This document shows positions 1 through 12,232 of a DNA stretch of 64,000 nt, piece after piece (within the stretch, counting starts at the first letter, position 1; each line of letters opens with the position of its first letter). The stretch is taken from assembly GCA_036346355.1 (NCBI GenBank), contig CM070581.1, positions 44,225,849 through 44,289,848 of the forward strand, given 5' to 3'. The notes under the pieces are model-generated. The model was not told the DNA's origin. It saw only the letters and a list, made by a program, of their open reading frames with translations, and ran no database searches. A program made the translations under genes and the position numbers. The DNA comes from Rhipidocladum racemiflorum (Eukaryota; Streptophyta; Magnoliopsida; Poales; Poaceae).

Positions 1-3000
1 ACAATCGGTTCTGAACAAGAACCGATTGTAATGACACCGTTATCACAATCGGTTCAAGTTGAGAACCGATTGTGATGAGGGCCCTTATCACTGTCGGTTC
101 GGTAGGAACCGATTGTGATGACCACCCTCATCACAATCGGTTACGAGCTAGAACCGATTGTGATGAGGGCGTCATCACAATCGGTTACGAGATAGAACCG
201 ATTGTGATCACACCCTCATCACAATCGGTTCTCGGTAGGAACCGATTGTGATGACCACCCTCATCACAATCGGTAGGGTGTGATCACAATCGGTTCTATC
301 TCAGAACCGATTGTGATGATACCCTCATCTGTCGGTTCTAGCTGAGAACCGATTGTGATGTGGTGTCCACCACACCTTTAATTCTATTTTCCATCTAATT
401 TAAGTTCAAGCCGAGTCGGTCTCCACTTTGCTAAACTTTACGTATATATGTTATTGAAATGGATTCCTTTCATTGCCTTCACAAAAGCAATAGGTTTGAT
501 TAGTAGTGTCGAGTTTAATTGAAACCGATCGCAATATGAAAGTACTACTCTCACCCAAGCACGCTTAACTTCGTAGTTCTTATATGATCTAGTACCGTAG
601 TGTTGTTATGATAGCATTCGAAAATATAACGCGTCTCCTCCCTTAACCCCACAAAGCACCCGAACACTAATGTTAGTATTCTTATACTTGAATTTACTCG
701 ACTTGGGTGCTACAAAATTTAACTAAGTGTCCAATTTAGTACCGTAGTGTTGGTATGATAGCATTTGAAAATATAACGCGTCTCCCTCCCCTTAACCCCA
801 CAAAGCAAGCACCCGAACACTAATGTTAGTATTCTTATACTTCGAATTTACTCTGACTTGGGTGCTCCAAAATTTAACGAAGTGTCCAATTTTACTATGA
901 CGCCCAATTTTCACTTTGGCGCCCAATTTTCACTTTGGCGGTCACGAGCACATCACAATCGGTTCTGAACAAGAACCGATTGTAATGACACCGTTATCAC
1001 AATCGGTTCAAGTTGAGAACCGATTGTGATGAAAACCCGTATCACACTCGGTTCTGAGTAGGAACCGATTGTGATGACCACCCTCATCACAATCGGTTCT
1101 GAGCTAGAACCGATTGTGATGAGGGCGTCATCACAATCGGTTCTGAGATAGAACCGATTGTGATCACACCCCTCATCACAATCGGTTCTCAGTAGGAACC
1201 GATTGTGATGACCACCCTCATCACAATCGGTAGGGGTGTGATCACAATCGGTTCTATCTCAGAACCGATTGTGATGATACCCTCATCACAATCGGTTCTA
1301 GCTGAGAACCGATTGTGATGTGGTGTCCACCACACCTTTAATTCTATTTTCCATCTAATTTAAGTTCAAGCCGAGTCGGTCTCCACTTTGCTAAACTTTC
1401 TGTATATATGTTATTGAAATGGATTCCTTTCATTGCCTTCACAAAAAGCAATAGGTTTGATTAGTAGTGTCGCTTTAATTGAAACCGACTGCAATATGAA
1501 AGTACTACTCTCACCCAAGCACGCTTAACTTCAGAGTTCTTATATGATCTAGTACCGTAGTGTTGTTATGATAGCATTCGAAAATATAACGCGTCTCCCT
1601 CCCCTTAACCCCACAAAGCACCCGAACACTAATGTTAGTATTCTTATACTTGAATTTACTCGACTTGGGTGCTACAAAATTTAACTAAGTGTCCAATTTA
1701 GTACCGTAGTGTTGGTATGATAGCATTTGAAAATATAACGCGTCTCCTCCCCTTAACCCCACAAAGCAAGCACCGAACACTAATGTTAGTATTCTTATAC
1801 TTGAATTTACTCGACTTGGGTGCTCCAAAATTTAACGGCGTCCAATTTTACTATGACGCCCAATTTTCACTTTGGCGCCCAATTTTCACTTTGGCGGTCA
1901 CGAGCACATCACAATCGGTTCGTAACAAGAACCGATTGTAATGACACCGTTATCACAATCGGTTCAAGTTGAGAACCGATTGTGATGAGGGGCCCCTTAT
2001 CACAATCGGTTCTGAGTAGGAACCGATTGTGATGACCACCCTCATCACAATCGGTTCTGAGCTAGAACCGATTGTGATGAGGGCGTCATCACAATCGGTT
2101 CTGAGATAGAACCGATTGTGATCACACCCCTCATCACAATCGGTTCTCAGTAGGAACCGATTGTGATGACCACCCTCATCACAATCGGTAGGGGTGTGAT
2201 CACAATCGGTTCTATCTCAGAACCGATTGTGATGATACCCTCATCTGTCGGTTCTAGCTGAGAACCGATTGTGATGTGGTGTCCACCACACCTTTAATTC
2301 TATTTTCCATCTAATTTAAGTTCAAGCCGAGTCGGTCTCCACTTTGCTAAACTTTTACGTATATATGTTATTGAAATGGATTCCTTTCATTGCCTTCACA
2401 AAAAGCAATAGGTTTGATTAGTAGTGTCGGTTTTAATTGAAACCGATCGCAATATGAAAGTACTACTCTCACCCAAGCACGCTTAACTTCGGAGTTCTTA
2501 TATGATCTAGTACCGTAGTGTTGTTATGATAGCATTTGAAAATATAACGCGTCTCCTCCCTTAACCCCACAAAGCACCGAACACTAATGTTAGTATTCTT
2601 ATACTTGAATTTACTCGACTTGGGTGCTACAAAATTTAACTAAGTGTCCAATTTAGTACCGTAGTGTTGGTATGATAGCATTTGAAAATATAACGCGTCT
2701 CCCTCCCTTAACCCCACAAAGCAAGCACCGAACACTAATGTTAGTATTCTTATACTTGAATTTACTCGACTTGGGTGCTCCAAAATTTAACGAAGTGTCC
2801 AATTTTACTATGACGCCCAATTTTCACTTTGGCGCCCAATTTTCACTTTGGCGGTCACGAGCACATCACAATCGGTTCTAACGAAGAACCGATTGTAATG
2901 AAACCCTAATCACAATCGGTTCTAGGTGAGAACCGATTGTGATGAGGGGCCCCATATCACAATCGGTTACGGTAGGAACCGATTGTGATGACCACCCTCA

Positions 3001-4384
3001 TCACAATCGGTTGAGCTAGAACCGATTGTGATGAGGGTGTCATCATCTGTCGATTACGAGATAGAACCGATTGTGATCACACCCTCATCACAATCGGTTC
3101 TCAGAGGAACCGATTGTGATGACCACCCTCATCACAATCGGTAGGGTGTGATCACAATCGGTTCTATCTCGTGAACCGATTGTGATGATACCCTCATCAC
3201 AATCGGTTCTAGCTGAGAACCGATTGTGATGTGGTGTCCACCACACCTTTAATTCTATTTTCCATCTAATTTAAGTTCAAGCCGAGTCGGTCTCCACTTT
3301 GCTAAACTTTCTGTATATATGTTATTGAAATGGATTCCTTTCATTGCCTTCACAAAAAGCAATAGGTTTGATTAGTAGTGTCAGTTTTAGTTGAAACCGA
3401 CTGCAATATGAAAGTACTACTCTCACCCAAGCACGCTTAACTTCAGAGTTCTTATATGATCTAGTACCGTAGTGTTGTTATGATAGCATTTGAAAATATA
3501 ACGCGTCTCCCTCCCCTTAACCCCACAAAGCACCCGAACACTAATGTTAGTATTCTTATACTTCGAATTTACTCTGACTTGGGTGCTACAAAATTTAACT
3601 AAGTGTCCAATTTAGTACCGTAGTGTTGGTATGATAGCATTTGAAAATATAACGCGTCTCCCTCCCCTGAACCCCACAAAGCAAGCACCCGAACACTAAT
3701 GTTAGTATTCTTATACTTCGAATTTACTCTGACTTGGGTGCTCCAAAATTTAACGAAGTGTCCAATTTTACTATGACGCCCAATTTTCACTTTGGCGCCC
3801 AATTTTCACTTTGGCGGTCACGAGCACATCACAATCGGTTCTGAACAAGAACCGATTGTAATGACACCGTTATCACAATCGGTTCAAGTTGAGAACCGAT
3901 TGTGATGAGGGGCCCCTTATCACAATCTGTCGGTTACGGTAGGAACCGATTGTGATGACCACCCTCATCACAATCGGTTCGAGCTAGAACCGATTGTGAT
4001 GAGGGTGTCATCACTGTCGGTTACGAGATAGAACCGATTGTGATCACACCCCTCATCACAATCGGTTCTCAGTAGGAACCGATTGTGATGACCACCCTCA
4101 TCACAATCGGTAGGGGTGTGATCACAATCGGTTCTATCTCAGAACCGATTGTGATGATACCCTCATCACAATCGGTTTTAGCTGAGAACCGATTGTGATG
4201 TGGTGTCCACCACACCTTTAATTCTATTTTCCATCTAATTTAAGTTCAAGCCGAGTCGGTCTCCACTTTGCTAAACTTTCTGTATATATGTTATTGAAAT
4301 GGATTCCTTTCATTGCCTTCACAAAAAGCAATAGGTTTGATTAGTAGTGTCAGTTTTAATTGAAACCGACTGCAATATGAAAGG
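1..4384. repeat. Tandem array, 4.6 copies of a ~957-bp palindrome-rich unit
   Basis: The unit starts at 1, 955, 1911, 2868 and 3831, giving periods of 954, 956, 957 and 963 bp; the last copy breaks off near 4384. The first ~360 bp of each unit is a run of imperfect palindromes built from ATCACAATCGGTTC and its complement GAACCGATTGTGAT. The rest is AT-rich and holds two ~150-bp sub-repeats (each starting AGTACCGTAGTGTTG) and a doubled GCGCCCAATTTTCACTTTG. Short inverted motifs of this kind are typical of the subterminal regions of grass CACTA (En/Spm) transposons, which bind transposase; assigning this array to CACTA is inference from motif style. No ORF longer than 75 aa is convincing, and the ones present are repeat translations. 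Confidence 0.85.
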
Positions 4385-4394
4385 ACTAGTAGTG
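4385..4394. mobile_element. Possible CACTA terminal motif (ACTAGTAGTG)
   Basis: The tandem array departs from its unit sequence here and is followed at once by ACTAGTAGTG, the complement of CACTACTAGT, which resembles a CACTA terminus. The matching left end is outside the window or lost, so this could instead be an internal variant of the unit. A similar TTAGTAGTG lies inside each unit, which weakens the call. Confidence 0.4.
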
Positions 4395-4984
4395 CTGGTA
4401 TTATTCTTGGTATTGTTTTAATAATTGTTTGGAATTATGTGTTGTTTTTGGATGGAGTGGAAAGAATGTGCAAGTAATTACTAATAATTATGCGTTGAGT
4501 GGAAAAATTCTTCCCTTTCCTTCCTTATGGAAGTATTGTCCTGTATATTTTAACTAAAATAGGTTCAACAGCAAGTTAACAAGTTGGCAAGTTTGTACTT
4601 TTACTTTGCTGGTACTTTACCCTTGAAATGGCATTAGCTTGTCTCAATTAGACATGGCAATCTTACAACTTTATTTACAATACAACCCTCTTTAATGATC
4701 TACACGTATGTAATTTGTTCCATGTGTGTCGTCGTCACCACTAAGTGCTTGCTTATAAATATGCTAAAAACCTCAACTGAGAGAAAATAGAGGGGAAAAC
4801 TTCTCAAGCTGGGGCTTCAACTTACCCTCTTAACACACATCCTTAAGGATTTCAGATTTTTCTCCCACAAGTCTAAGTTTCAACAAGAGTATGTTCTATT
4901 TTTCGGGGTGGCGACGGTTATTTTTTTGCTCTAGAACACCAACAACAGAGGAGAGTTCATCCCGAGAGGATATAAACCTTGCGA
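4395..4984. other. Unassigned sequence between two palindrome blocks
   Basis: Single-copy, AT-rich sequence lying between the tandem array and a second block with the same palindrome motif. It could be host DNA between two CACTA ends or internal CACTA sequence. No ORF above 60 aa and no recognisable gene was found. Confidence 0.5.
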
Positions 4985-5413
4985 GTCTCATCACAATCGG
5001 TTCTGAAAAAGAACCGATTGTGATAAGTCCCCTCATTACAATCGGTTCCTAGAAAGAACCGATTGTGATGAGGAAGCAGTTATCACAATCGGTTCTTTCT
5101 CAGAACCGATTGTGATAAGTGGTATATCATCACAATTGGTTCTGAAAAAGAACCGATTGTAATGAGACCCCTCATTACAATCGGTTCTTTTTCAGAACCG
5201 ATTGTGATGAGGAAACGGGTTATCACAATCGGTTCTTAGAAAGAACCGATTGTGATGATGATTCTTATCACAATCGGTTCTTTCTCAGAACCGATTATGA
5301 TAACCTATTACCAAAATTTACAAATGACATACACGTATCACAATCGGTTTTTTAGTCAAAAGTTTGGAACCGACACAGATAAAGCGATAGTGATGTATCA
5401 TTTTGTAGTAGTG
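4985..5413. mobile_element. CACTA transposon end: subterminal palindromes and terminal inverted repeat
   Basis: About ten alternating copies of ATCACAATCGGTTCT and AGAACCGATTGTGAT run from 4985 to 5305. They are followed by TTTTGTAGTAGTG ending at 5413, the complement of the canonical CACTACTACAAAA CACTA terminus. CACTA elements make 3-bp duplications; the next bases are TGG, but the other end is not identified, so the duplication cannot be verified. The motif is shared with the tandem array to the left, so both belong to the same family. Confidence 0.65.
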
Positions 5414-5760
5414 TGGTGTCGATGGTTCTACTGTGCAACTGTTAATAAAAACATCACAGACGGTTTTATTAATAAACCATTAATAATATACAGCAATTTC
5501 ACATACAGTCTTAGTATAAAACCGTCTGTGATACTCCTGTAACTATCATAGGCAGTTTTTTTCACTAAAACTGTCTATAACATTAGGGGTTATCACATAT
5601 GATTGTAATTTAAAACCATGTATGATAGCTACAGGAGTCATCAATGACGGTTTTAAACTAAAATTGTCTTTGATATTGCTGTATATCACTGACGGTTTAT
5701 TCATAAAACCGTTTATGATATATTCTAGCAATATATAATACAGTCTCGAGAAACATAGTG
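5414..5760. repeat. Second CACTA-like subterminal block (GACGGTTT motif)
   Basis: A different inverted motif family: CACAGACGGTTTTAT, AAAACCGTCTGTGAT, GACGGTTTTAAACT, GACGGTTTATTCAT and related copies spaced 30-60 bp apart. The block ends in AACATAGTG at 5760, which could be another CACTA terminus. Assignment is by style of repeat only. Confidence 0.5.
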
Positions 5761-5864
5761 TTTTTTAGGGTTTCGGGATCTATCTTGAGACTATCTGCGG
5801 ATGTGAGGTGATATTGTGAAAGAAGATAATTGATTTCAAAGAGTGATTGTAGATTCATTTGATT

Positions 5865-6245
5865 TTGGTGATCTAAGGTTAGTAATGGGTTCTAATTGCA
5901 ATATATTCAATATTTAGCTTAGTTATGAGAGAATTTAAAGATTGTTTAGATCTAGCTCGTAAATCTATGTGTTGTTGGTGATCTATGGTTAGTAATGGGT
6001 TCTAATTGCATTATATTCAAGATTGAGCTTGGTAAGAAACGAATTTGTAGATTGTTTAGTTCTAGCGTATATATCCATTTGTTCTTAGTGATATAAGTTT
6101 AGTAATGGGTTCTAATTGCATTATTATATTTAAGATTTATCTAGCTAGTTTAGTGAAGAGAGAATTTGAAGATTGTGTTTAGATTTAGCTTGTAAGTTAA
6201 TTTTTTTGTGATCAAAGGTAGTAATTGGTTATATAATTGCATTAT
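5865..6245. repeat. ~110-bp tandem repeat, four degenerate copies
   Basis: Copies start near 5868, 5979, 6090 and 6208 with the signature GTGATCTAAGGTTAGTAATG, followed by GGGTTCTAATTGCA and a shared ATTGTTTAGATCTAGC segment. Copies diverge by substitutions and small indels. No coding potential is apparent. It lies just beyond the CACTA-like block and may be internal CACTA sequence. Confidence 0.75.
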
Positions 6246-6660
6246 ATCGAAGAAGTAGCTAGCATTGCATAATTAATTTATGAATGCATGTGTACATGCG
6301 CACACCTAGTACGTGGACTACAATACTTAACACTAAATGTTACATGTGTAACGTAGATGGATCGAAGCTAGATATACGTTCAGAATCGTACGACTGTTGA
6401 GTACCTTAATAGTGTATCCGCTTTTAGAAGAGCTACAGAGGATGATATGTTTAATAAGGGGTGCAATTTATGCCTTGTCTGTGCATTGACTGCAAAAATC
6501 TGAGGATGTTTCGAAACTCAGCACAGATCAAAACACACTTGACTCTAAGGGGGTTTCAAAAGGGGGTATACATGTTGGACCAATCATGGCGAAGGGCAGA
6601 ATATACAAGAAGCAGCTGGTAGTGTTAACATCGTCGACGAATTCAACGATATGACGGATA
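6246..6660. other. Unassigned interval
   Basis: No supported gene. A short stretch at 6525-6650, read forward, gives a KGGIHVGPIMAKGRIYKK-like peptide that resembles plant (Ptta/En/Spm) transposase-associated proteins. It is too short and broken to call. Confidence 0.4.
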
Positions 6661-6978
6661 ATCATATCGATTGTGTGTCTGATGAGGATAGGTTGTGTGG
6701 AGGAAATAGGAACCGGGTATACACATGAAGACCTAAGAAGATCGGATGAAGTCAAGCGTGCGTACCCCAGAGATCTACCTATTCCCCCGTTATACGGGAG
6801 GATTGTAACCGCAGGGGAAATCACCTTGGATAAGGAAAGATACGATTCCTCTGCTTCTAAACCCACTCGGACTCGTCTCCTAGTAGTTGAGTTGGACTCC
6901 TCTCCCCCCTCCATATATAAGAAGGGCGGGAGGATCTCAAAGGAAGAGACCGGATAATCCCATAACACAGGACTAGGG
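6660..6978 (+). mobile_element. Truncated gypsy LTR fragment with TATA box
   Basis: GC-moderate sequence containing CCATATATAAGAAG (TATA box near 6910), preceded by a segment on ACCCACTCGGACTCGTCTCC and followed by ATAACACAGGACTAGGGTA. This arrangement matches the promoter part of rice-type gypsy LTRs as I remember them. The fragment is cut where it meets copy A's LTR at about 6978, over a few bases of AGGGTA/AGGG similarity. The 146-aa minus and 94-aa plus ORFs here are LTR sequence, not genes. Confidence 0.55.
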
Positions 6979-9900
6979 TAAGGGGTGAGTACTTGGTACT
7001 CAGCAAGTCATGCACAGAATGCAAACTAATTTTCTACATGGATGGCTTAGTACAAAGGAATGGTTCATGGTTCATTTGCGGTAAAATAGCATTTAACAAG
7101 AAGCATAAGTAGATTCAAAAGAGGTGAAAGCAAATATAATATCAATAACTTTTCCAGGAGTTAAGTAAACACTTTCCCTCTCCTAATCCACATTTCCATC
7201 AACGTCATCAATAAACCCAACCAAACTTTTCAAGTACAAGTTGTTTTCATGAAAGTCTAACCTTTGACTGTAATCCCCGAGTAGTGTCTAGTGCCGCGGA
7301 CTCGGCTATTCAAATAGATTTTACACTCTGCAGAGGTTATACACTTTACCCGCAAGATACAGTCAAACACCACCAAGGCGAGTGATCGTAACAAAGCCTT
7401 TCAGGAACCGCAAACTATACAAGTGAACCTCTCCGGTTTTTGCCATACACCATCCCTTCCCTCAGTGGAGGCGAAGTATGGGACCGACATATCGTTGGAC
7501 GGGTACCATGCCGTAGCCCTGGTACGCTCCCCCTTCAAGCTACACAAAAGGTGTAGTTGACACCCCGAGGTACCACATGCAAGTTATTAGTAAATTACTC
7601 AACTAGGACCGTCCCATTCCAGACATGTGGTTGCACGTTTGACTCAGATCAAAGGCTTGCAAGGTTAAGTCCTTAGGGTGACTAGGGCAAGACTACCCGA
7701 AGAACCAAAACGACTTTCCCAATGCTACTCATGGCCCACCCGATCATTGTTGCCACTTGCCTCGGTCTAAATCTATTTATCAAACCCAGTTGATTACCAT
7801 GCACCACGTGCCGTCATCAACATCACAACACATGATACTTCTCAAAAACATGTTCAATATCTCATTAAGTCAATGTTAACATTTGATTGTCCAAAATCAT
7901 GTCATGTGTACGTAGCAGGTCTAAGCAATATACTACAACGGTCTAAATACCCAATGTTGGCAATTTAATAATGACCAACTAATATGATCCCCAACTAGGG
8001 TGACAAGGGTTCTTGGCACATAACTTAATAGTCAAGGTGTCATACTGCAATTTGGCATTTACCTAATTCCCAGAATTAATTAAAACAATCTTTAATTAAA
8101 CTAGCATGCAATAATTTAAATCAAACTAATTTTCCAAAAATAGGAGCAATATGATCAAAGCATAACTTGCCTTCAAAAAGTACTTGGTCATGGTCTTGAG
8201 CTAGCTCTTGGGTCAAAACTTCACCTTCGAAGCCTTCGGGCACTTCAACGTCTGCTCGTAACGCGCACAAATAGCAATAAATAAATAAACAGTAGACAAA
8301 AAGTGTCCAAAAATTCAAATAAAATCCACCATTAAATAGAGCTCAATTTTATAAAAATTTAGAAACTGGAATCGCCTCAATCAGAGTTAAAACGTAAAAG
8401 TTATGGTTGTTTAAAGTTTGAAAAATCAAATAAATAAATATAAACAGAGGAAAACTCATATCCAAAAATTAAATAAAATTCACCATTAAGTAGAGCTCAA
8501 TTTTGTAAAAATTTTGAAATTGGAATCACCCAAATCGGAGTTAAAATACAAAAGTTATAAGCGTTTGAAGTATCAAAAATCAAATAAAAGAATAAATCGA
8601 ATTAAACAAACATTTTCTTTTTTCAGAAACTAATTATGACGTCAGCCCCTGACACGTGTCATCTCCACAGAGCGCCACGTGTACTTGCTAACGTCAGCGT
8701 GGCCGGCGTCCCTGATGACGTCAGCATGCCACGTGGCACGCTTGGGTGCGTCCACGTCGGCTCGGTGCATGGGCTCGGCACACCGTTCGGCTCGGTCTAC
8801 GGTGGACCTGGCGCACGGGGTGACAGAGGCTGTGGGCCCACCCTGTTAGCGCCACGTGTGCATCCTCGCACGGTGCGGTGCGGTTGACATGCGGGCCCCA
8901 CCATGACGTTGGGGTGACGTCACGATGCACTATCAGCGCGGCTGGCACGATCCGACTCAAAACCAACGGTGGTGATTGGATCTAGAGGGGTGCGAGTTCT
9001 ACGTGACGTGGACAGATCCGACTCGCGACACGCGTGCTCATTCGGGACGACCACTGCCGATCGGATAGCTGAGATCCAACCCGGCTCGTAACAGAGCAGG
9101 AATACATGGATGCACCTAGGCCATTGGATCTACATCAGACGGTTACAAATCGATATAATCCGATCTACACTAACCAATCTACACCGTACACTGAAAATCT
9201 AACGACCGAGACTAAGTCTAATACACAAGAGGAGATGCTATGTGACACAATCTGGACCGCTTACCTCAGATCGAGCGGTTGTGGATGAACGCGAAGTTGC
9301 GGTGGCGCTGGTCGATCTGGGCTCGAAGACGATGACCAGCTCCGTGGCGCTCCGGTCACGTTCCGGCAAAGTGAAACCTCCTCTTGGGTGCGCCTTCACG
9401 CGACGACCTCAAATTTGGGCTTCATAGTGGCGGAGAGGCTCCAACAGCGGCTGGACAACGTGAAAAAGACGGTGGTGCCCTGAAGTCAACGGCGAGGAAT
9501 CGCGGCAGCTAGGGCACAGCTCGAGCAGCGGCTTTCGAGGCAAAACGTGCGCGAGCGATAGGCGAACACATGGCACTGGTCAGCGTTTTAAATAGGGTCT
9601 TGGGATGCGCGAATCGCGGACGTCGATACGGATGCGATGGCCCACGGCGGCGCAATCCGACCCAAGCACGGAGACCTCGCGGCTCCATCACAGCCATCCA
9701 CATGGCTCGATCGGGCGGACCACAACGCTCGTGCACGCGGCCCCCCGCCCGGCCGTCCGATCAAGCATCGACGGCTCGCGATCAGCGGCGGCTAGGGATT
9801 CAGCTCGACCGAGCTGGTGCACGCACGGTGCATAGTGTTGGGCCCAGCCTAACACTGTTCCGGGGATTTCCCAGCGAATTTTCCATTAAAAAGAATCCGA

Positions 9901-10154
9901 GTAATTAAATTAATTCATTTGGGGCATTAAAAATTCTTGAAAAATTTTAGAAAAATTCTATGAAATATTTTGGAATATTTGGAACTCAAATAAAATATTT
10001 TCATCAAAACTTTATTTGAAACTTTTAAATGTTTAAATAGTCAAGTAAAGGTTCAATTCAAATTAAATCCAAATAAATTCCAAAAAATTCCAAAAATTCT
10101 CAAAAATGCCAAATATCATTTTATTTCATGAAAAGCAAAAATTGGGGTGTTACA
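6979..10154 (-). mobile_element. LTR of Tekay-type gypsy copy A (minus strand, U5 end missing)
   Basis: Read on the minus strand the LTR begins TGTAACACCCCAAT at 10154, directly after a polypurine tract. It then runs through a GC-rich block, a bZIP-motif-rich block (8636-8930) and an AT-rich block. It aligns by eye with copies B (14836-28627) and C (39705-42934) but stops near 6979, at the point matching about 28255 of copy B, so roughly the last 370 bp and the PBS are missing. The LTR contains a conserved ~88-nt reading frame at 8166-8253. Confidence 0.8.
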
Positions 10155-10171
10155 AACCTCTCCCCCTTAAT
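10155..10171 (-). other. Polypurine tract of gypsy copy A
   Basis: On the minus strand the run TTAAGGGGGAGAGG lies immediately before the TGTAACACC start of the LTR. This is the usual site for priming plus-strand DNA synthesis. Confidence 0.75.
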
Positions 10172-10190
10172 AGAATCTCGACCCCAAGAT

Positions 10191-12232
10191 TTAGTGCTGA
10201 CTGAGGAATAGGTTCGGAAATTCTTTCCTCAAATCCTCCTTGCGCTCCCAAGTCGCTTCGCTCTCTGCATGGTTCCTCCACTGGATTCTGCAGAAGCGGG
10301 TTGACTTATTCCTGGTCTCTCGATCCATCGTGTCCAAGATCTTCACCGTCTGTTCCTTGTAAGTTAGATCTTCTTGCAGTTCTATTGACTCTAGCGGCGT
10401 CTGTTCATCTGGCACTCGAAGACACTTCTTTAGTTGCGACACGTGGAACACGTCATGCTCTCCCGCCAAAGACTACGGCAACTCCAGTTGATAAGCAACT
10501 TCTCCTCGGCGACTCAGGATCTTGAACGGACCCACATATCTTGGCGCAAGCTTCCCTTTGGCGTGGAACCTCCTAACTCCCTTAAGAGGTGTAACTCTGA
10601 GATATACGATATCTTCCGGTTCAAAACTTAGATCTCAGTGATAGTTATCAGCATAGCTCTTTTGTCTTGACCAAGCTATCTTCAATCTCTCCCCGATCAT
10701 GGCAATCTACTCTTCAGCTTCTTGAAGAATATCTGGTCCGATGACGTGGCGTTCGCCTGTCTCATTCCAATTTAATGGGGTTTGACAGGGTCGACCATAC
10801 AGTGCCTCAAAAGGTGACATCTATAAACTGGCCTGATAGCTGTTATTATAGCTGAACTTAGCATACGGCAAACTCTTATCCCAAGATGCAGCATAAGCTA
10901 AGGCACAAGCTCTCAACATGTCCTCCAAAATCTGATTAACTCTCTCCGTCTATCCATCCGTCTGTGGATGATAAGCTATGCTGAAATTCAGACGGGTTCC
11001 CATAGCTTCATGTAGCTTATTCTAAAATCTTGAGGTGAACTGAGTACCTCTGTCCGATACAATCCTCTTAGGCACTCCATGCAAGCAGATAATCCTTGAT
11101 AGGTACAACTCTGCTAGCTTATCTCCTGAGTAGGTGGTCTTCACAGGAATAAAGTGGGCGACCTTTGTCAATCGGTCTACTATAACATGTATGGAGTCAT
11201 ATCCAGCCTGGGTTCTCAGCAAATCGGTAATAAAGTCCATACCAATTTCCTCCCACTTCCACTCAGGTATCTTCAACGTCTGTAGCAATCCTGCCGGCCT
11301 CTGGTGCATTGCCTTGACTCACTGGCATATATCATATAGTGCAACATGCTCAGCAACTTCACGCTTCATACTTGGTCACCAGAATCTTTCCTTTAGATCT
11401 TGGTACATCTTAGCGCTTCCTGGATGAATCGAGTACTTGGAGTCATGGGCTTCTTCCAAAATCAGCTGTTTCAACTCCTTGTTCGGCACACAGATACGAC
11501 CCTTCATCCACAGTGTAACTTGATCATCCAACTTGAAGTCCCTCTCCTTGGCTTCCTCCATCTTGGCCTTGATCCTCAGAATCTTGTCATCATCCTTTTG
11601 TCCTTCCCGAATCTGGTCCTCAAGGGTAGACTTCACTTCTAAAGTGGCTAAAAATCCTTCTGGTACCATTTCAATCTGCATCTTCTGAAATTCCTTGCAT
11701 AACTCGACTTGACTTTCATCCATCAACATATTGACAGTGTGGCTTTTTCGGCTCTAAGCATCGGCTACCACATTGGCCTTTCCGGGATGGTAGTGGATTC
11801 CGACGTTGTAATCCTTGATTAGCTCCAGCCATCTCCTCCGTCGCATGTTCAGGTCTGATTGGGTGAAAATGTATTTAAGACTCTTGTGGTCCGTATACAC
11901 TTCACATCTGTTTCCAATCAGGTAATGATGCCATATCTTCAAAGCGTGTACTACGGCAGCTAATTCCAGGTCATGCGTCGGGTAATTCTCCTCATGCGGC
12001 CTCAACTGCCTTGACGCATACGCCACGGCCTTTCTATTCTGCATCAACATGCATCCAAGTCCCTGACGCGATGCATCGTAATAAATATCAAAACTCTGGT
12101 TCACATCCGGTAAAACTAACACCGGTGCTGACGTCAATTGCTTCTTCAGCTCTTGAAAACCTTTCTCGCATTCAGGCGTCCATGTAAACTTCTTTTCTTT
12201 CCTCAACAATTGCGTAAGAGGCCTCGCAATCT
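10191..12232 (-). pseudogene. Tekay-type gypsy pol, RNase H to chromodomain, copy A
   Basis: On the minus strand the frames give, in order: the end of RT and RNase H (12232-11754; FTWTPECEKGFQELKKQL, YYDASRQGLGCML, YTDHKSLKYIF); the integrase N-terminal region (about 11729-11376); the integrase core (11309-11022; GMDFITDLLRTQAGYDSIHV with the first catalytic Asp and VSDRGTQFTS with the second); then, after broken sequence, the integrase C-terminus and a chromodomain-like tail (10469-10191; HDVFHVSQLKKCL, RIQWRNHAESEATWE). Stops and frameshifts break it, so it is not functional. The RT side is cut at 12232 by the LTR of another family. A chromodomain with DVFHVSQLKKC marks the Tekay/Del chromovirus lineage. 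Confidence 0.85.

Noticed and set aside
1..4384. CRISPR-like array from regularly repeated short palindromes
   Set aside because: The spacers are themselves repeated and the units are palindromes inside a ~957-bp tandem repeat of plant DNA; no cas genes or constant repeat length.
6528..6968. 146-aa minus-strand ORF as a gene
   Set aside because: It overlaps a TATA-bearing LTR fragment, has no domain, and the plus strand carries another ORF of similar quality.
8636..8966. ORFs on both strands in the GC-rich LTR block
   Set aside because: Open frames are expected in GC-rich DNA with few stops; the sequence is LTR with regulatory-type motifs.
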